This document shows positions 61,094 through 64,000 of a stretch of 64,000 nt of DNA, one piece after another (the first letter of the stretch is position 1; each line of letters begins with the position of its first letter). The position numbers and the translations under genes are program-made. Source of the stretch: Qipengyuania nanhaisediminis (GTDB lineage Bacteria; Pseudomonadota; Alphaproteobacteria; Sphingomonadales; Sphingomonadaceae); assembly GCF_900115585.1 (NCBI RefSeq), contig NZ_FOWZ01000002.1, positions 372,001-436,000 on the forward strand. The letters run 5' to 3'. Below the pieces are notes generated by a model, which saw nothing but the letters and a program-made list of their open reading frames with translations, was not told the DNA's origin and searched no databases.

Positions 61094-61479
61094 CAGGCGG
61101 CTCCTCCGAGGGCAAGGCGCGCGATCGATACGAGACCGAAGGCTGCGCCGCCGATTGTTGCAAGGTTGAGAAGGGTGAGCACGCCGAACTTGGTGCCGGC
61201 GTCGTGAACGTAATCCTCGATCAGGACCTGGAGGCCGAGGCGCGCGTGCCAGAACACGCTGACAATCAGCAGCGCGAGTGCGGTGGCGGGCAGCGTCTGC
61301 GATGCCCAGCCGGTCATGGAGGCGTAATCGTAGGACGGCAGCATCGCCAGGCTGACCACGAGGAACAGCATGAGCACGAGGTTGCCGATGGCGGTGAAGC
61401 GCTGCACCAGCCAGTGATGCGCGCCTTCATGCGACGGGCCGAGCCCGCGCACGCGTCCGATGGAAGTTCCGTTACCCAT
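61093..61479 (-). CDS. sdhD: succinate dehydrogenase hydrophobic membrane anchor
   Basis: 128 residues with three TM helices: about 35-55 ('[20 protein letters not shown]'), 65-85 ('[19 protein letters not shown]') and 105-125. '[20 protein letters not shown]' and '[18 protein letters not shown]' carry the conserved Arg, His and Asp-Tyr of the quinone/heme region. It anchors SdhAB together with SdhC. Nine bases separate it from sdhC. Confidence 0.93.
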   Translation of the reverse strand: MGNGTSIGRVRGLGPSHEGAHHWLVQRFTAIGNLVLMLFLVVSLAMLPSYDYASMTGWASQTLPATALALLIVSVFWHARLGLQVLIEDYVHDAGTKFGVLTLLNLATIGGAAFGLVSIARLALGGAA

Positions 61480-61488
61480 TGCGCGGCC

Positions 61489-61869
61489 TCACTTAAGCAG
61501 GATCACGGCCCAGAAAAGGGCGGTGAGAATAATTGCGATGACGGGCGACAGGATCGACCACGTCTTGTTGGTGTCGAGTTCGTAACCGGCACCGATGTCC
61601 AGCACGAAGTGGCGCAGCCCGCTCATCATGTGGGTGAAGAATGCCCAGGTCAGACCGACCAGAACGATCATGCCGACGGGCGAACCCATGATGCCTGCGA
61701 AGGTCGAATAGGCCGCTTCGCCAGCGGCCATCGAACCGAGCCACCACAGCAGCACGCCGAGACCGACCAGCGCCAGTCCGTCACCGGTGATGCGGTGCAG
61801 GATGGATACCGCCATATGCGGTCCCCATTTCCAGATCTGCAGGTGTGGTGAAAGCGGGCGGTTGGCCAT
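61489..61869 (-). CDS. sdhC: succinate dehydrogenase cytochrome b556 subunit
   Basis: 126 residues with three TM helices. The N-terminal signature 'RPLSPHLQIWKWGPHMAVSI' and 'LHRITGDGLAL' (quinone-site Ser/His-Arg) are typical, and the heme ligand His lies in 'MMSGLRHFVLDIGAG'. It is the first gene of the sdhCDA operon. About 108 bp separate it from the divergent SDR gene. I see no distinct promoter motif in the gap. Confidence 0.95.
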   Translation of the reverse strand: MANRPLSPHLQIWKWGPHMAVSILHRITGDGLALVGLGVLLWWLGSMAAGEAAYSTFAGIMGSPVGMIVLVGLTWAFFTHMMSGLRHFVLDIGAGYELDTNKTWSILSPVIAIILTALFWAVILLK

Positions 61870-61977
61870 GCATCTATTCCATATCGCTGAATTCGTGCCG
61901 CCTCCTTAGCGAACTGCCGGTGCAAGGCAAGGCGTGCGGCCTCGACAAAAGGCGCAAATTTTCGAATAGCGTGATGC

Positions 61978-62688
61978 ATGACATGCATCCTTCTCACCGG
62001 CTCCTCTCGCGGGATAGGCGCCGCTTCCCGTACGGCACTCGAAGCGCGCGGCGCGAAAGTGATTGGGCAATCGACCTCGGGCGAAGGCTTCGGCACCCTC
62101 GCGGCGGACTTTCGCGACCCCGACGCGCCGGAGGCCTTGTGGCAGGCCGCTCTCACGCAGGCAGGCGGCGAAATCGACGTTCTCGTCAACAATGCGGGCC
62201 TGTTCGATCCCAATCCGATCGAGAAACCGGACGGTGACTGGCTGGAGGCATGGGAAGAAACCATGCGCATCAACCTGACTGCCTCCGCCCAGTTGAGCAG
62301 GCTGGCGGTCCGCCATTGGCAGGAGCGCGGGGCCACGGGCCGGATCGTCCATGTCGCCAGCCGGGCAGGCCACCGCGGCGATTCGCCGGCGCACTGGCAC
62401 TATGCGGCCAGCAAGGGCGGGATGCTGGCGATGCACAAGACCATCGCGCGCCAATATGCCGCAGAAGGTATCCTGAGCTTCGCGATCACGCCCGGCTTCA
62501 CCGACACCGCCATGGCGGGCGATTACCTGGACAGCCGGGGCGGCGCGGGCCTGTTGGCCGACATTCCGCTTGGCCGCGTGGCGGAACCGGAGGAGATCGC
62601 CCGGATCGTCGAATTCCTCTCGCTGGATGCCCCGCCATCGCTTACCGGTGCAACACTCGACGCCAATGGAGCAAGCTATGTCCGTTAA
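61978..62688 (+). CDS. SDR family oxidoreductase
   Basis: 236 residues from ATG 61978. Cofactor loop 'CILLTGSSRGIGAASRTALE', 'DVLVNNAGLFDPNPIEKPDG', Ser in 'GRIVHVASRAGHRGDSPAHW', catalytic Y-A-A-S-K in 'HWHYAASKGGMLAMHKTIAR', and 'SFAITPGFTDTAMAGDYLDS'. It is a FabG-like classical SDR of unknown substrate. Its 3' end overlaps the metallo-beta-lactamase gene by 11 bases, so the two are translated from one transcript. Confidence 0.92.
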   Translation: MTCILLTGSSRGIGAASRTALEARGAKVIGQSTSGEGFGTLAADFRDPDAPEALWQAALTQAGGEIDVLVNNAGLFDPNPIEKPDGDWLEAWEETMRINLTASAQLSRLAVRHWQERGATGRIVHVASRAGHRGDSPAHWHYAASKGGMLAMHKTIARQYAAEGILSFAITPGFTDTAMAGDYLDSRGGAGLLADIPLGRVAEPEEIARIVEFLSLDAPPSLTGATLDANGASYVR

Positions 62689-63634
62689 AGCGCTGGTCGC
62701 GGCCCTGCCCTTGCTCATCGCTGCGTGTGCGGCGGTTCCTGCACCGCAAGTTGAGGATGCAGACACGCCCCCCTCGCCCGCGCCAACGGCAAAGCCGGTG
62801 AACGCCCACGAAATGCAGATGGCGTTTCTCGACGCGTGCGAGCCGTGGGACGAGTGGGACAAGCCCGCTCCACCGTTCCAGTTGATGGGCAACAGCTGGT
62901 ATGTCGGCACTTGCGGCATCTCGGCGGTCCTGATTACCGGCGATGAAGGACATATCCTGATCGACAGCGGCGTGCCCGAAGCCGCCCCGCTGGTCCTCGC
63001 GAACATCGCCTCGCTCGGCTTCGATGCGAAGGATGTGCGCTATCTCCTGATGAGCCACGAGCATTTCGACCATGTCGGAGCGCATGCTGCCATCAAGGAA
63101 GCGACAGGTGCGCAAGTCGTGGCGTCGGCAAGAGCCAAGCCCGTGCTCGAAACGGGGAAAGTCGCCGCCGACGATCCGCAGGCCGCGTCCGGCCATCCCG
63201 ACATGGTCCCGGTAAAGGTCGACCGCGTGGTCGGCGATGGAGAAATGCTCGATCTCGGCAACCTACGTGTTACGGCGCATGAAACCCCCGGCCATTCGCC
63301 CGGGGCGCTCAGCTGGACATGGTGGTCGTGTTCGCTCCCCGGCGAGCCGCCCGTGTGCAACCGCTTCGCCTATATCGACAGCCTGTCCGCGGTTTCCGCA
63401 GACGATTTCCGCTTCACCGATCACCCGGAAATGGTCCGCGCATTCCGGACCAGCATCGATAAGGCACGCATGCTCCAGTGTGAGTTTCTGGTGACGCCGC
63501 ACCCTTCGGCCGGGTCCATGCTCGACCTGATGAGCGGCGAATACGGGCTCTACCTGCACAAGGGATGCGGCTTTTATGCAGAGCGGCTGAGCAAGCGCCT
63601 CGATGAACGCCTTGCCAAGGAAGCTGCCGAGTGA
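62678..63634 (+). CDS. subclass B3 metallo-beta-lactamase, predicted lipoprotein
   Basis: 318 residues from ATG 62678, with GGAG six bases upstream. The zinc ligands of subclass B3 are all present: H127-x-H129-x-D131-H132 in 'LLMSHEHFDHVGAH', H206 in 'ETPGHSPGALSW' and H275 in 'FLVTPHPSAGSM'; 'AYIDSLSAVSADDFRFTD' is also B3-like. The N-terminus shows a lipobox LIAAC (Cys17) followed by a Pro-rich linker, so the enzyme should be membrane anchored. The wild-type role could be beta-lactam hydrolysis; activity is not proven by sequence. Chromosomal B3 enzymes are known in Erythrobacter. Confidence 0.9.
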   Translation: MSVKALVAALPLLIAACAAVPAPQVEDADTPPSPAPTAKPVNAHEMQMAFLDACEPWDEWDKPAPPFQLMGNSWYVGTCGISAVLITGDEGHILIDSGVPEAAPLVLANIASLGFDAKDVRYLLMSHEHFDHVGAHAAIKEATGAQVVASARAKPVLETGKVAADDPQAASGHPDMVPVKVDRVVGDGEMLDLGNLRVTAHETPGHSPGALSWTWWSCSLPGEPPVCNRFAYIDSLSAVSADDFRFTDHPEMVRAFRTSIDKARMLQCEFLVTPHPSAGSMLDLMSGEYGLYLHKGCGFYAERLSKRLDERLAKEAAE

Positions 63635-64000
63635 GCGCCTGGAAACTCTCGGCAGAAGCGTCGAAACCGGTGGTGCAGGCCGCCCTGCTCCAGCATGACG
63701 AGGCCTGGGACTTCCCCGAAGAATTGGTCGTGTCCGGTCGCGAAATCGCAGAAGACAAGCCGGACGACTGGATTCTGGAGGTCTGGCTCGAACGCAAGCC
63801 GACTGCGGCGGACAAGAAAGCCGTAGCTGGCCTGTTCGAAGGCAAAGCACCGAAACTCGATGCGGAAAAATTGCCCGATCAGGACTGGGTAACTTTGAGC
63901 CAGCAGGGCGTCGATCCGATCCGCGCAGGCCGTTTTCACGTGCGCACACCGGAACATGATCCCGACCCCTCCATGGTGGATTTCATCATCCCCGCCAGCC
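63631..64000 (+). CDS. prmA: ribosomal protein L11 methyltransferase, N-terminal part
   Basis: A GTG at 63631 overlaps the stop of the beta-lactamase gene (GTGA) and opens a frame of 123 codons that runs off the right edge. It reads MSAWKLSAEASKPVVQAAL and continues with 'PEELVVSGREIAEDKPDDW', 'WVTLSQQGVDPIRAGRFHV' and 'RTPEHDPDPSMVDFIIPAS'. This is the PrmA N-terminal domain of sphingomonads, and the SAM-binding domain would follow outside the window. It methylates ribosomal protein L11. The coupling with the beta-lactamase gene is unexpected. Confidence 0.88.
   Translation, partial: MSAWKLSAEASKPVVQAALLQHDEAWDFPEELVVSGREIAEDKPDDWILEVWLERKPTAADKKAVAGLFEGKAPKLDAEKLPDQDWVTLSQQGVDPIRAGRFHVRTPEHDPDPSMVDFIIPAS

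Noticed and set aside
59951..61207. Plus-strand 418-codon frame opposite sdhA
   Set aside because: Antisense to a highly conserved gene, without ribosome site or domain.
61870..61977. BlaI operator in front of the SDR/B3 beta-lactamase genes
   Set aside because: No TACA-N2-YGTA element was found in this gap, so control by the BlaI encoded at 55582 is not supported.

Overview
The window is GC-rich and densely coded, and it reads as a chromosomal segment from an alphaproteobacterium of the order Sphingomonadales, most likely Erythrobacteraceae (Erythrobacter/Qipengyuania/Altererythrobacter type). The support is a sphingomonad-style exosortase A (XrtA) polysaccharide locus, a GTTC-N7-GTTC LexA box of the alphaproteobacterial type, korAB beside a normal aerobic respiratory gene set, and a chromosomal subclass B3 metallo-beta-lactamase. 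The taxonomic call is inference from gene content. I saw no rRNA, tRNA, CRISPR array, insertion sequence, integrase or replication origin, and there is no stretch longer than about 300 bases without a gene. The largest non-coding gap is about 215 bp, upstream of blaI.

Layout. 1-10682: right part of an exosortase-A exopolysaccharide locus. On the minus strand, read from 7903 leftwards, lie an acyl-CoA ligase, a PLP decarboxylase, the outer-membrane export lipoprotein, the chain-length determinant, a tyrosine autokinase, a beta-barrel and the start of the XrtA-associated AAA ATPase. On the plus strand, from 7896, lie a GNAT/FemAB-like transferase, an acyl carrier protein and two alpha/beta hydrolases. 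The exosortase and glycosyltransferases must lie beyond the left edge. 10679-18822: minus-strand housekeeping operons (ilvD, lipoprotein, nnr, RNA uridine methyltransferase; then ETF-QO, ispE, N-formylglutamate amidohydrolase). 18903-23635: a degenerate UDG-fold gene, lytic transglycosylase and moaB, a YcxB-like membrane protein, and a radical SAM gene with a LexA box. 23644-33845: minus-strand genes for an acyl-CoA ligase, pseudouridine synthase, dnaE, glutathione peroxidase and the LolCD lipoprotein transporter, with small unknowns. 34013-36679: purF, an SDR and a PilZ protein. 36809-41642: a minus-strand group of serine hydrolase, cyclopropane fatty acid synthase, photolyase and membrane hydrolase that looks like a light/oxidative stress group. 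41693-51327: PAP2 phosphatase, korAB, an esterase, rppH, and the guaB/RsmB-family group. 51406-58133: envelope genes (YpfJ-like protease, creD, blaR1-like/blaI pair with tandem operators, periplasmic cyclophilin, a zincin lipoprotein, a DCC thiol protein). 58130-64000: saccharopine-dehydrogenase-like gene, sdhCDA, an SDR coupled to a lipidated B3 metallo-beta-lactamase, and the first part of prmA.

How it fits together. Genes are packed with 4-base ATGA/GTGA/TTGA overlaps that suggest translational coupling, and many starts are GTG or TTG chosen from ribosome-binding sites. The least understood unit is the XrtA tailoring group (decarboxylase, ligase, carrier protein, transferase, two atypical hydrolases). 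It looks like a carrier-protein-dependent acyl or aminoacyl modification pathway for the exopolysaccharide or its exosortase-anchored partners, with no established substrate. The envelope region is the second point of interest: a BlaI-type repressor with two operator boxes, a BlaR1-like protease that carries heptapeptide repeats instead of a penicillin-sensing domain, and a predicted membrane-anchored B3 enzyme a few kilobases away.
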